This document shows, one piece after another, positions 47,203 through 59,537 of a stretch of DNA of 64,000 bases. The notes beneath the pieces were generated by a model. It did no database searches, had not been told where the DNA came from, and saw only the letters and a list, made by a program, of their open reading frames with translations. The translations under genes and the position numbers were made by a program. The stretch comes from Yamagishiella unicocca (taxonomy: Eukaryota; Chlorophyta; Chlorophyceae; Chlamydomonadales; Volvocaceae). How positions within the stretch are numbered: position 1 is the first letter of the stretch; the number at the start of each line of letters is the position of its first letter. The stretch lies in NCBI GenBank assembly GCA_003116995.1, contig BDSL01000039.1, positions 434,001 through 498,000 on the forward strand. The letters run 5' to 3'.

Positions 47203-50200
47203 ATGCTTAAACGTTTATTTCTGGTCTCTATGCTGACATTTGTATCAGCAACTTCACAGACGTTATATGTTCCCGCCATGACGAACACGAAGCCACCTGT
47301 TGCACCGCGGAGACCGCATGTGCTCGTTACGCCTAACGGTACTGAACGCGAGGACCCATATTTCTGGTACGCGCTGTTACTTCTTTGCTGGCTTATCGAC
47401 GATCTAATAATATTGTTGCACGCGAACGGCTTGCAAGAGTCGGCGAATTGAATATCTCGCGAGTCTGCCCTCCCGGCCTCACAGGCTCCGAGATGACGAG
47501 GCCCGCGCCCCCGAAGTAATCTCCTATCTGAAGGAGGAAAATGAATACGCACAAGGCATCCTCAAGCAGAACAAAAAGGTATCGTTACGAGCTAAACGGC
47601 GGATCGTATACGGAGCGCACCGGGGATGGCGTGGCGGCTGGAAGTCCCAGCCCGAGATTCAGGCCTGGAGTGCACGGTGATGTGCAGTGGGTCTACGTTT
47701 GGGTTCTGGGCGTCGCCTGAAGCCGCATCTCCATGGCTGGCGGGTCGGGGTGCGCGTTGGAGGTGCCCCACCAGGCGTGTACGTACGAAGCTTCTCCGAA
47801 TCACGGGCGGTACGGCAATGGTCCTCCTGTACCGATACATGCAGAGGCCCTGGCATGACTGACTTCCAATCCTGCCGCGTTGCTTTCGGCTGTGTTCGTG
47901 TCGATGCAGGGAGGTATTCTCCGGTTATGCCCCACTGTGCGCACCATTCCCCCTTCCTTGGCCCTTCCCACCCTCGCTCCCTTCCCTTCACGCCGCGAAC
48001 CCCTCCGTCGCAAACCCCCAACCCCCCTTATGTCCGCAAACCCCGTTGCGTCCGCAAACCCCACCAGTCGCAAACCCCCCAACCTCCCAACCCCCCAGTC
48101 GCAAACATCCCACCTACTCACGCCGGTAACCCCTTTCTGCCATACTCATTGCCCGTCCAGCTCGAGGACCACGTGCTGGATGACATGGCGCGCCGTGTAC
48201 CGCGCGTCGAAACCAAGCCGCCGTACCCGTCCGAATCTTTGTCGTACTGGTACGGCAGCAGCCGCAGCCCCGGCCAGGACTACTGGGTGCACAGTCGCTA
48301 CCCAGCCCTCACCAAGCTCCAGACGGGTGCGCTCGTAGTGGGTTGAGGCTGTAGGGTCTGCGAGGTGGTCGCGCGGTTGCGGCGGGGAGGGAAGAGGGGA
48401 AATCAGGGATCCCCCGATGTGTATGCCGTGCGACGTGCGCGCTCATTTCGTGTTACCCACTGCAGCCTTCGTAGCCTTAGCCGCAGTCGCAGTCGCAATA
48501 TCAGCGGCACAGTCCACTCGCCGGGCGTGGTCGCTTTCAAGCGGGCGCGCAGCTGACTCCGTCGTCAGCCCTCCTACCAGGCCCCACTCCCTCTCGCTTG
48601 GGACCAACTTCGCCCCGCCTTGTCCTGCCCTGCCGTGCCCCAACCTGCCTGTCTTGTTGCTCAGGAACTGGCTCGAAAGGCCCTCTGTCGTACGGTCCGG
48701 ACCTGAAGGCGGGCAAGGAGGTGGTCCTAGACATCAACCGGCTGGCCGCGGGCTTCAAGTACTGCGATGTGGGAGCTGTCAAGGTGGGCCCTGTTGCAGA
48801 GGTTGGGGCTCCTCTGGGACGTCCACTTAGGGTTTATCCTATTGCAGAGGTTGGGGCTCCTCTGGGACGTCCACTTAGGGTTTATCCTATTGCAGAGGTT
48901 GGGGCTCCTCTGGGACGTCCACTAAGGGTTTGTTGCAGAGGTTGGGGCTCCTCTGGGATCTCCAATTAGGGTTTACCTGCACTTGAACGGGGTCAGGAAA
49001 CACAGGGGCAAGGGACGGGGGTCAGGGTTTCTGTGCCACGTTGCCACCCGCTCCACTTGCCACTGTCACAGCCTTCGCTCAGCAGCCTCTCCACCCAACC
49101 AACCCACGTCTCTGCCGGCCTCTCACCCGCTCCCATCCCGCCTTCCCCTTCCCCTCCGCGAACCACCACCACCATCTCCCAAACTCGCCTCGCGCGTTGA
49201 TCGCCCGCCCGCCCGCGCAACACATCGACCGACAGCCCTCCCCAGACGGGCGCTATGTGGCGTACACCGTGGACACCGTTGGGGACGAGCGGTACGACCT
49301 GGTCGTACAGGAAATCGGCACCGGCAAGCGCGTGCGGGTTGCAGGTGCGCCCCGTGTCCGCGTGTTATTTTTTGAGTCGTGGTGGCTGGAGGAGGTCCTT
49401 TCGCAGGGCGATATTGGGGCTGCGTTTCTCAGGTCGGGTCTTATCCAGGCCGAGGAGAAGGGCAGAGCGGGAGAACGGAAACGAGGCTCTGTGCCGGGCT
49501 GGGCTGCGTGGACGGCAATGCCTTGATTTTGAACTTTGGATTTTGAATTCGCTGCGACGGGGCTGTCGGGAGGTGCTGTGCAGGTGGTGCTGCCGACCGG
49601 GGCAGACAGCCCTGCCTCCTCAACGGGAGTCTCGGTGTGGCCATGCGCGTTCCCGGTTGGCTGTTGGTTTTGGTTTTCGGTTGTTTGTTGCTGGTTGGTT
49701 GGGTGTTGGTTTTTCGGTTGTGTCACCACCCCTACCCCAACCGGCAAGACGCGCACCTCCAACCGGGGCCTACATCTGCCGGCTTCTTACCTCGGACCGC
49801 ACCCGCATGTTCACTCCCGCATTCACCTCATGCATCTCCACGCACATCCGCATATCCACGCCCCCTCATACCCGCCAAAGTCACCCGCCAAATAAGCCCT
49901 TCCCCGCGACCCCGAACGCAACATGGCGGCTTCCGCGCCCTGGCTGCTCCCACGCTGCTGCACAGGTGGCGACAACAGCACCAGCATCAAGGACGCACCA
50001 GCCAGCATGCGGGTCTACGCTGCGGCAGTGGAGTGGAGCCTCGACAGCAAGGCGGTGTTCGCCCTGCTGCTGGTGGGTGGCTGGCATGTTGGTTAGGGGG
50101 GATGGCATAAGGACCCGGTTAGGGAGGAACGGGGAGGGTTGTATGGGAAGTGCAGGTGTGGTGTGCGCGTGCCGTACACGACGGACCGCGGATGCTCGAC

Positions 50201-53200
50201 CGCGCGCTGCTTGCCGGGCCTTACGCCGCGGCTGGCCATGCCGCGTCTGCAACAGCTGGCGGACTCCCAACTTGCTAGTGTTGGGCCATCTGGTTGCGCC
50301 GGGAATGTCGGCGAGCAGGCAGCCGAGGCGATGTTTTAGCAGGGCGATTGGCGCGAGCCCGACATGCAGGAATAGTTGAGAATGTCCCGCCTGCCTTCCT
50401 CCCTTGCACACGGCAAGCCGGGGTAGAAGGGTAGAGCGCGAGCAACCCATCGAGTCGACGACGTGCTCACCCTCCTGCGTACCGTATCCCTTCCTTACCC
50501 CTCCATGACCTTCCCCCCCGTCCCCTCCACCCCTGAGGTCCCGACCCACGGGTCTCCTCTCATGCCACCCCCCTCTACACTTCCCGTGTCGAGTAGCTGG
50601 TTCTCTTCTGTAACACCCCCCCACACACACGGGTCTTCCTCGGGCATCCACGGGTCTTCCTCGAAACGCCCCACACACACACACGCGCACACGGATGCCG
50701 ACCCACGGGTTTCCTCTCATGCCCCAACCCCCCGCCCTGCCCACAGACCGAGCAAACCCACGAAGCTTACAAGCTGGTCCGTTGCCAGGTGCTGGCCAAG
50801 ACCGCAGCCGGAGCCCCCGAGACGCCCGCCAAGATCCGAGAGCAGCCCGAGGTGTTGCTGCAGGTGGGCCTTGTAGCACAGCTCCAGCCTGCGCAGAGAC
50901 CTGTTTCAGTGTTGACGGAGTACCGGGGGAGCCGGAAAGCGAATTATGCCTTAGGGCGGGAACGACCCACCAGAGCAGGGCTTCAGAGGCGTGTGATTCT
51001 GTTCAATTTCTAGTTCAAGGATCGCTGCCTAACCCAGTCCCCCGTCAGGGCCTTAAATTCCTGTTGCAAAACGGGCGAAAGCGACTTCTACGAATTCCGT
51101 ACCATTCTGTCGGGCTGCGCCCGCCAGAATAGGCTTCGACCTAGAGTTGCTGTAGTAACTCTTCAGCTCAACTTCTGCAGCACCAGACTATTCTGTGCTT
51201 ATCATAAGTTCTTGATCATAACGCGGGTCTAGCGCGTTACAGCGGGGTCGGACACGTTACAGCAGGAACGCACATTCCTGGCGTCGTTGGTTATAACGAC
51301 CAACTACTCTGGGAATTTATCCGCGTTCGGTTCTAAGTTGTTTCCGCACGAATCGATACATTACGCAATAATGTATTATGCGATTCGCGCTACAACATCT
51401 GCCCCCCTCCTCTAGGCGTCAGCGTCCGCGCGACGATCTGATCGAGTAGCCAAATAAACATCGATGGGGTTTCTCTCTACGAAACTGGCGTCATCGACCC
51501 AGGTATCGTGTTCATCGCCAAAACCCTCCCATTTCACGAGATAGCGGGTCAAAGTCCGAGTTCGCAACTTTCTGGTCTCATGATCTAGGATCCGCTCAGC
51601 AATCCACACGGGCCGTGCGGTGCCAGGATCGAAATCTACGGCTTTCGGGGGTTGAACAGTGCCGTCGGTTCTGTAGTGTCTCAACAACGAGACATGGAAA
51701 ACGTTGTGAAATCGGTACTCAGGAGGCAGCGTCAAACGAGCAGCCACTGGGTTAATCATCTTGTCAATCGGGAATGGGCCAATCCATTTTGGCATCAGCT
51801 TACGGGAACCTTGTTGAATTGCGAGGTTCTTGGTACTCAAAAGGACCAGATCGCCTACCGCATACTCAACATGTTTCCGACTTAGGCTTTAGCACGGTCT
51901 TGTGCAGCAAGCATACATTCTTAGCCGTCGCGAGGCGTTCAGCATACGTATCCGCGTAATGCTTCGAAGCAGGGACAGAGTCCCCCAATTCTAGTTGAAG
52001 AGGTGTGCGGGGATGGAATCCGTAGTTCAAATAAAACGGAGTGGAGCCAACGGAACGGTTCTTGAGGTTGTTCATGGCAAACTCAGCCGGGCCTAGGAAC
52101 TTATCCCACGTAACCGGATCACGATCCACATAGTTACGCAGCATATCCCCAAGGATCCGGTTCATACGTTCCATCTGTCCATCTGTCTCAGGATGGAACG
52201 CCGTACTCATGTTCTGTTTGGTTCCAACACGTTTCAGAAGCGCGGGAAAGAACGCACCAGTGAACTTGGAATCCCGATCAGAGACGATTGTTTCTGGCAT
52301 ACCATGCAGTCGCGTCACGGCATCAAAGAACAGATCAGCGGTTTCTTCAGCGTTCATCGTCTTTTTACACGGTCGCAAGTGTACCATCTTAGTCAAACGA
52401 TCCACAAACACCGTAAAGGCATTGTGACCTTTCTTAGTCTGCGGCAATCCAACGATGAAGTCCATGGACACACTTTGCCATGGGCGTTCAGGGATGGGGA
52501 CAACCCAGCCGTCTTGCCAGGCGCAGCTTTATTTCGCTGGCAGGAATCACACATGGCGACATAATCTGCGACATCAGCGCGAAGCGTCGGCCACCAAAAA
52601 GCTCGTTCAATTAGTTCGATCGCGTCCTGGATGGCCAGCCAAAAGGTCAGAATGGCTTCGGCTAATAATTTCGCGTTTCAAATCTGGTTCGTTCGGTATC
52701 ACAACGCGGAACTCCGCCTGCCGCTGCACTTGAAGTTCCTAGCGCTGCTGCCATTTCTGGCACTAGTGCTGGTGGCTCGAACCCCAGAACCCAGAAAGCT
52801 GCCGAACCCGCAGTTTCGCGCGGCCGACGATCCGGAGATTTTTGTGTTTGAGCTGAAGGTCTGGCAGAAATGCCACCCAGACGCGACGCCGTTTGCCGTG
52901 ATGCTCTCGGCGTTCCAGGACTTCCCCGAGGCCAAGCAGTGGGCCCAGGGGCTGCACGAGTTGGAACCGGACGTGATGTCCAAGACTCTTGACGAACTGA
53001 TGCCATTGTTCCTGACGCGCTTCGCGCCAAAGGTACAGTCAAACAAGCTAGATGCGATGCAGTCCTTCTGGAGGGCAAAGTTAAGATGGACATACAGAAG
53101 GGCGTTACCGAATACGCTTCTCGATTCCAGGCCTTCGTGCAGCGCGCGGGCTTGGAATCGAGAAGCGTATTCGGTAACGCCCTTCTGTATGTCCATCTTA

Positions 53201-56200
53201 ACTTTGCCCTCCAGAAGGACTGCATCGCATCTAGCTTGTTTGACTGTACCTTTGGCGCGAAGCGCGTCAGGAACAATGGCATCAGTTCGTCAAGAGTCTT
53301 GGACATCACGTCCGGTTCCAACTCGTGCAGCCCCTGGGCCCACTGCTTGGCCTCGGGGAAGTCCTGGAACGCCGAGAGCATCACGGCAAACGGCGTCGCG
53401 TCTGGGTGGCATTTCTGCCAGACCTTCAGCTCAAACACGAAAATCTCCGGATCGTCGGCCGCGCGAAACTGCGGGTTCGGCAGACGAACGTAAGCTTTCT
53501 GGGTTCTGGGGTTCGAGCCACCAGCACACGAAGGCCTGGAATCGAGAAGCGTATTCGGTAACGCCCTTCTGTATGTCCATCTTAACTTTGCCCTCCAGAA
53601 GGACTGCATCGCATCTAGCTTGTTTGACTGTACCTCTGGCGCGAAGCGCGTCAGGAACAATGGCATCAGTTCGTCAAGAGTCTTGGACATCACGTCCGGT
53701 TCCAACTCGTGCAGCCCCTGGGCCCACTGCTTGGCCTCGGGGAAGTCCTGGAACGCCGAGAGCATCACGGCAAACGGCGTCGCGTCTGGGTGGCATTTCT
53801 GCCAGACCTTCAGCTCAAACACGAAAATCTCCGGATCGTCGGCCGCGCGAAACTGCGGGTTCGGCAGACGAACGTAAGCTTTCTGGGTTCTGGGGTTCGA
53901 GCCACCAGCACTAGAAGTTCCTAGCGCTGCTGCCATTGCTGGCACTAGTGCTAGGAACTTCAAGTGCAGCGGCAGGCGGAGTTCCTACCGTCGGTTCGCG
54001 TGGCAGCTGAGCACGAAACTGCTCGAACGCCAGAGTCAAGGCCGCGTTGGCAGCCTGCTGTTCTTCCAGCCGTGCCAGGCGATCCATGGCACGCTGCATT
54101 TCTACGTTCAGTGTCTGAGTTGCCATGTCGGCGTCGGCGTCACGTCCAGGAGTTACTTCACCGGACTCCGACATACGCACAGTACGTCGGTCGACTAGCT
54201 ACAGCCAGATACGCAGGAAGTGTGTGTGGCAACAAATAGCTGTCACTTACTTCTGGTGGTCTTCAATGGGTGTGACTGGACTAAAGCTTTCAAGGAAGGA
54301 AAGTCAGCGCGTGTCAGGCTCATAGACGAGCCTGGGTAACCAAACCAGTATGGCAGCTCAGAGGTCTGAAGCCACGTAGCAGCTTGCAGGCTCCGCAAAC
54401 GTTCTAAACGGTCTGAGCCCTTAGGCGGTTGCCTAAGGCACCAAATGTTGACGGAGTACCGGGGGAGCCGGAAAGCGAATTATGCCTAAGGGCGGGAACG
54501 ACCCACCAGAGCAGGGCTTCAGAGGCGTGTGATTCTGTTCAATTTCTGGTTCAAGGATCACTGCCTAACCCAGTCCCCCGTCAGGGCCTTAAATCCCTGT
54601 TGCAAAACGGGCGAAAGCGACTTCTACGAATTCCGTACCATTCTGTCGGGCTGCGCATGCCGGAATAGGCTTCGACCTAGAGTTGCTGTAGTAACTCTTC
54701 AGCTCAACTTCTGCAGCACCAGACTATTCTGTGCTTATCATAAGTTCTTGATCATAACGCGGGTCTAGCGCGTTACAGCGGGGTCGGACACGTTACAGCA
54801 GGAACGCACATTCCTGGCGTCGTTGGTTATAACGACCAACTACTCTGGGAATTTATCCGCGTTCGGTTCTAAGTTGTTTCCGCACGAATCGATACATTAC
54901 GCAATAATGTATTATGCGATTCGCGCTACAACATTCAGACGGTCGGCGCGAGGCCGCTTCAGGCAGGGCTTCCCGGATGCGATACCGCGGCAGCGGTTCG
55001 GCACGGTTGGCCTTCCCGCACGTCCCACACCGAGCCCTCGCACTCGTGTGTTAGCCCCTCCTCTTCCCGCCATCTCCATCAGGACCTTGGCTTCCGCTTT
55101 CGCAAAGCGCGCGCGCGATTACAATGGATTTGCCCCGGGAAGTTGTAATTGTCACTATACTTGGGGCTTGGCCTGCATGAGGCGGTAGCCTCCCTTCCCC
55201 TCCCCTCCCCAATCGCGGTTTTTTACAAACTCCCCTCCTTTTCGCGTCAACGGTTTATATGCCACATCCCCTCCCCTCCCCGCCTCCCTCCCACGGGCTT
55301 GCCTCTCAAAACTCCCCGCTTCCCTCGCTCCCTCCCTGGACCTCAGGACAACAAGTCCGGGGCCGTCCTGGAGCTTCTGGGTTTCAGCTCGTCCGGCAAC
55401 TTCCTGATGGTGTCGCGGAGGGCTGAGGTGGGGTGGGGACTCGGGTGTCGACCTAAACTGTGACCCGCCCAGACCGGACCCGCCTAGCCCTGGTTTTAGC
55501 ATGTTGTCTCGTTGCCGGTTAGAGCGTGTTTCTGAGGGCGTCTCACGAGCTTTTCCCTCGGGGGCAACCTCGCTCGCACAGCTTGCTTGGCCTGACGCAT
55601 CCATGGCCCCGTCCGGCGACACGCACATACCAGGCAGGCCGCATGCTGGCTGCCGGGTTACCTCTTCTGCCGTCCAGTTACATGTTCTAAATAAATATTG
55701 GAGAAATAATGTGATCCCTGTATGGAGCACCCAACCTGCCCTCTTCCGCCTGGATTCCTTAAATCTTAAACGTAATCTTCTCGCACGACCGGCCATCTGA
55801 CATCATCGTGCCTTCCGTGCTCCGCAGGGCTATACCACGCTGCTGGCTCTCGCCCTGGGCAGCGGCGGCACCGGCCCCGCGGCACAGCCGAGCCGCGGCG
55901 TGCCGGGTGCCGTCGAGCTGTACGGCAACGACCCCTGGTACGTCATCGCTCCCGGGTCGGCCGCGTGCGACGTGCTGCGCGCCGACTACCTGTACGGCAC
56001 CGGCAGCGGCATCAACCGGAAGGAGACGTTCGTCGTTACCATGGACACAGACAAGTACCCCGACGGCTGCGTGTGCGCGGTGACGGACGGAGACTTGAAA
56101 CGTCGTACGGTGAGCCACGGGTATGACGTTGGTCGCTCGAGCGGGTATGTACCACAGGCAGTGGCAGAGGCGGGTGCGGTAGAGGCCGCCGCCGCCGCCG

Positions 56201-59200
56201 CCGCCATGTGGCGTGTTCATGGGATTCAGCGCGGGGAACTGCGGGCCGTCTTGCCTTATGCTCAATTCTCTGATTTAAGGTTCCAACCTCCTCCGCTCAC
56301 ACACCACCGCCACTACAACCACCACCACCGCCACCACCAGCGCCTCCGGAACATCGCCACCACTCCCACCACTCCCACCAACACGCACGTTACATGCAGG
56401 TGCTGGTCCCCGGCCGGCGCGGGAGTCAGGTGGTGGACATCGTGGTGAGCGACAGGGAGGGCGGCGGCCACTACCTGGCCGTACACATGCTGGAGGACAT
56501 GAAGGCAACCGTCCGGGTGTACGAGGTATCGGCCGTACAGCAGGCGGTGACTGGCGGCCGCGCCGAGAAGCGGCGGCGGGGTCGGGGGCGGCGGGGATCG
56601 AAAGCCAAGGCGGCGGAGCCGGCGGACGGGAAGCCGGCGGATGACGACGACGTTGATGACGACAACGATGAAGATGATGACGGCGGTGACGACCATGACG
56701 GTGCTGGCGATGACGGTGCTGGGTCCGACGATGAGGGCGTCCAGGAGGCAGAGACCAGGGTGGCGGCTGCCGCCGAAAAGGTGGGCGGTTTTAGGCAGAC
56801 GTACGGGGAAGTTACCTACGGGATTCTGAGGTGGCGGCTGAGGTGGCGGATAGTGGGCGTTAAAAAAAAATAAAGAAGGATGAAATGCCCGTCTTGATCG
56901 TTTCTGTCAATCTGTCAACCCTCCCCTCCCCTCTCTCCATCCAACAGAGCTTTCTAAAGTGCATCTGGACCTATTCCCCGGGCGACGCCATCTCCAGCAT
57001 CAGCCTCGACCACCACTGCTGGCCGGGCACCGTGCCGTACGTGCGCCTGTCGTACAGCAACCTCACGACGCCCGTCACCACCATCGACCTGGACCTTGCG
57101 GCCAAGGCGGCGCACCTGCGCGCGGTGCGTGGCTGTGTCAGTCTTCCGCCGAGCCGCGGTGGTTGGAAGCACACCGCCGAGTCGTGGTTGTTGGAAGTGC
57201 GCCACTGAGCCGGTCGTGGAAACATATGTGTGTTTAACACCCATATAACCTACCCTTTCAACCCTATATTGGGGTCTGCGTGGATTGGGGTCTGCGCGGA
57301 TCATTGGGGTCTGTGGGGATTATTGGGATAAGCGGATGGGCGGAGCCAGTACGGGGGGGCCGACAGTGCCTGGTGGTTGCTTGGGTGGTTCCTGGTGGTT
57401 GCTTGGGTGGTTCCTGGTGGTTGCTTGGGTGGTTCCTGGTGGTTGCTTGGGTGCGGTACCATCATTCTCAGCAAGCCAGTCCCTGGCTCGCCACCCCGCC
57501 ACCCCGGCTTTCCACCCTGCTGGCGCCAATACTCAACCCACGTCCCTCGCGCCGCCGCCCCTCACCCCCTCCACCGACCGTGCGCCAACTGTCCTGTCCG
57601 TTTCGCGTCAACGGTTTTTATGCCACCCCCTGGTGGCTCCCTGCCCTCCCTTGACCGCCGCTTGCAGGTGGAGACGGTGGAGCATTTCCTGCCCGGGCAG
57701 TACCGTAGCGAGGTCGTTTGGGCCACCGCTCCGGATGGCACCAAGGTCCCCGCCACCCTCGCCTCCCGCGCCGACGCCTGGCCGCTCACCACCGGCCGTC
57801 CGCTGCCCTGCGTCGTACAAGCGTACGGCGCGTACGGCAGGAAGCTGCTGCCGGATTTCAACCCCGCCGACCTGGCGATGCTCGACGGCGGCGCCGAGGC
57901 CGGCGGCTGCGGGCCTGTGGTGATGGTGATCGCGCACGTGCGTGGCGGCGGCGAGCTGGGCTCGCACTGGCACAAGGAGGGCAAGCTCCACAAGAAGTGG
58001 AATACGGCAGATGACCTGGCGGCTGTCGTACAGATGCTGGTGCAGCAGCGCTACGCCCTGGCCGGGGCGGTGGCGTTGTGGGGCAGATCTGCCGGTGGGT
58101 GCGTGGAGGGGAGCTTGCCGTAATCGCTTACGTTACTGCGGACGCTTCGTACACCATGCCCTCCGGCTTCTTCCCATCTCGGCCATGTGACGCCACGAGT
58201 GATGCTAGATCGACCTCCACATATGAAGGGACATCTCTACATCTTAAATGCACTGGGATGTGCTGCCTTTGTTAACATCCACTCCCCTCTCTCCCGCCCG
58301 CGCGCAGGTGGGCTGGCTGTGGGCATGACGGTGGAGCGCTGCTCCCCCGGCACCTTCCGCGCGGCGCTGATGGACGTGCCCTTCCTGGACGTGCTGGGCT
58401 CTATGACGGACCCCTCGCTGCCCCTCACCATCAAGGAGCGGCCCGAGTGGGGCAACCCGGCCTCAGCCACGGCGGCGGCGGACAGGGAGAGGAACCAGGT
58501 GGGCGGGGCCGGGGCGGGGGGCTAAACCCGTGGGTCGGCACATTCTTCGAGAGGAACCAAGCCTTAGGAGAAGCCTTGGCTGGGTTACAGACAGGAGGGT
58601 GGCCGGAGGTCGCACTGCAAGCCTGTCATGTGGTACCTGGACGGACTCGAACTTGCGCTGGCAAGAGACAGGGAATGAGGCCTAGGTGGGGACGGCGGGG
58701 AGGTTCACCCCCTACCGACCACGGAATCGCCGTTCACGGATGCGGAGATGTAGTGACGCGCCGCAGGGTCGGTGGACCGCCGCAGCGCGCGACCCGGCAT
58801 GGTAGCAGTTCGCAGTTCGCCCCTCTATTCCGTACCATCATCCACCGATCATCCCGGCCTTCCTCCAATAACCCCTAAAACCCCACTCGACCCAGGAAAC
58901 CCCAACCGCCCCGCGACGTCCCGCCGCAGGAGGATTACGACTACATCCTGTCGTACTCGCCGTACGACAACGTCGAGCGGGTCGCCACCAAGACGCCCGC
59001 CATCCTCGTCACCTGCAGCCTCCACGACCCGCGGGTGCCGTACTGGGGCCCCGCCAAGTACGTCGCGCAGTTGCGTTTCGCCATGGCGTCGGACGGCGGC
59101 GGCGGCGCCGCCGCCGCCGCCGCCACCGCCGGCGGCCCCGTGCTGCTGCTGACGGAGATGCAAGCCGGCGGGCACTTTGCCGCCAGCGGCGCCAGCGGCC

Positions 59201-59256
59201 GACTGGCGGAGCGAGCCATGCGCGTGGCCTTCCTCCTGAAGGAGCTACGCCAATAA
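47203..59256 (+). CDS. Oligopeptidase B-like serine peptidase (family S9A), 913 residues
   Basis: Exons: 47203-47366, 47485-47578, 48161-48326, 48665-48783, 49236-49344, 49966-50072, 50747-50863, 55347-55427, 55828-56109, 56400-56780, 56948-57124, 57668-58094, 58308-58498, 58930-59256 (TAA). Phases match at every junction. The N-terminus carries the OpB signature (PPVAPRRPHV, REDPYFW, LRDDEARAPEVISYL). A beta-propeller region follows, with SPDGRYVAYTVDTVGDERYD. The alpha/beta-hydrolase domain has AHVRGGGELG, ALWGRSAGG with nucleophile Ser740, LHDPRVPYW with Asp838, and AGGHFAASG with His887. Such enzymes cleave short peptides after basic residues. Unusual: an insertion at about 460-540, first Arg/Lys-rich and then almost pure Asp/Gly, and an LTR element in the intron after 50863. 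The start is uncertain: ATGs at 47233 or 47278 are alternatives, and MLKRLFLVSMLTFVSA resembles a signal peptide. Confidence 0.9.
48794..48970. repeat. 48-bp tandem repeat, about 3.6 copies, peptidase intron 4
   Basis: Unit starts TTGCAGAGGTTGGGGCTCCT. Starts are at 48794, 48842, 48890 and 48933, the last copy being shortened by 5 bp. Confidence 0.9.
50910..51397 (-). repeat. 3' LTR of the retrotransposon
   Basis: Direct repeat of 54446-54933, ending in TG and CA on the two strands. In plus orientation it begins TGTTGACGGAGTACC and ends GCGCTACAACA. Confidence 0.95.
51412..52735 (-). pseudogene. Integrase with chromodomain, frameshifted
   Basis: Read from 52735 downward: a region typical of the segment before integrase (GHPGRDR), the zinc-binding CDSCQRNK, the catalytic core with its three acidic residues in VSMDFIVGLP, IVSDRDSKFTG and ETDGQMERMNR, the C-terminal PKWIGPF and FHVSLLRHY segment, and a chromodomain (YLVKWEGFGDEHDTW) near 51540. 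Single-base frame changes occur near 52612, near 52495 and between 51900 and 51866, so no intact enzyme is encoded. Chromodomain integrases direct insertion toward methylated-histone chromatin in the chromovirus branch. Confidence 0.88.
52736..54180 (-). pseudogene. Gag region with triplicated, partly inverted core
   Basis: An N-terminal part at 54180-53911 encodes a coiled-coil-like segment (MQRAMDRLARLEEQQAANAA) expected at the start of gag. The gag core (LPNPQFRAADDPEIFVFELK ... DVMSKTLDELMPLFLTRFAP) then occurs three times: minus strand at about 53915-53545, minus strand at about 53525-53155, and plus strand at about 52790-53131. The second and third copies form a large inverted repeat with a spacer of about 25 bp. 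Everything normally found between gag and integrase is absent. Confidence 0.85.
54446..54933 (-). repeat. 5' LTR of the retrotransposon
   Basis: Direct repeat of 50910-51397, same length, about seven substitutions. Directly inside it at 54421-54440 lies a perfect 8-bp inverted repeat, CCTTAGGC-GGTT-GCCTAAGG, that overlaps the primer-binding site. Confidence 0.95.
57371..57451. repeat. 22-bp tandem repeat, 3.7 copies, peptidase intron 11
   Basis: Unit starts TGGTGGTTGCTTGGGTGG and copies are identical. Confidence 0.9.
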
Positions 59257-59532
59257 GGGGGGTGACAGAAAAGGAGGCCAGGAACCCAAATTCTTGCGTC
59301 TCGTTCGCGGTCGCTGCGCGGGCGGGACTACATTGAGTAGTACATAGGCAGTTGGCCGCATGCATCGTGCCATGGTGCGTCGGCGGTAGGTGCGTTTGTT
59401 TGTTAGCTGGTGGTTTGTTGCTTTGCATCAGCCTACCACAGCAGGAGGTGTGCGTAATTTTTTGTACATCGCCCGGCAGCAGCACAGCAGGGCGGTCGCT
59501 TTTTTCTTTTGGCAGCAACATGGCAGGAGGGG

Positions 59533-59537
59533 TGTAA
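59533..59537 (+). promoter_or_regulatory. Polyadenylation signal of the peptidase gene
   Basis: TGTAA about 277 nt after the stop codon, at a distance normal for chlamydomonad 3' UTRs. Confidence 0.5.

Larger units (their letters stand above)
50910..54933 (-). mobile_element. Non-autonomous Ty3/gypsy chromovirus-type LTR retrotransposon
   Basis: Two 488-bp LTRs (TG...CA) flank 3.0 kb of internal DNA. A perfect 5-bp target-site duplication, TTCAG, lies at 50905-50909 and 54934-54938. The element reads on the minus strand. After the 5' LTR (54933-54446) comes a primer-binding-site candidate, TGGTGCCTTAGGCAAC. Just before the 3' LTR (51397-50910) is a polypurine tract, GAGGAGGGGGGCAGA. The interior has gag-like sequence and integrase with a chromodomain, but no protease, reverse transcriptase or RNase H. 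The LTRs differ at about seven positions, so insertion was fairly recent. It sits in an intron of the peptidase gene in antisense orientation and depends on helper enzymes. Confidence 0.95.

Noticed and set aside
52631..53963. 427- and 433-codon frames on opposite strands that encode nearly the same protein
   Set aside because: Not two genes: the gag palindrome makes both strands read alike, with gag sense and antisense joined.
58095..58307. In-frame reading through the donor after the GRSAG motif, ending soon after
   Set aside because: It would truncate the peptidase after Ser740. The GT at 58095 and the acceptor before 58308 restore GRSAGGLAVGM in phase.
58621..58665. Minus-strand GTTCGAGTCC as a tRNA T-arm
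   Set aside because: The flanking bases do not pair into a T-stem and no other tRNA arm is present.
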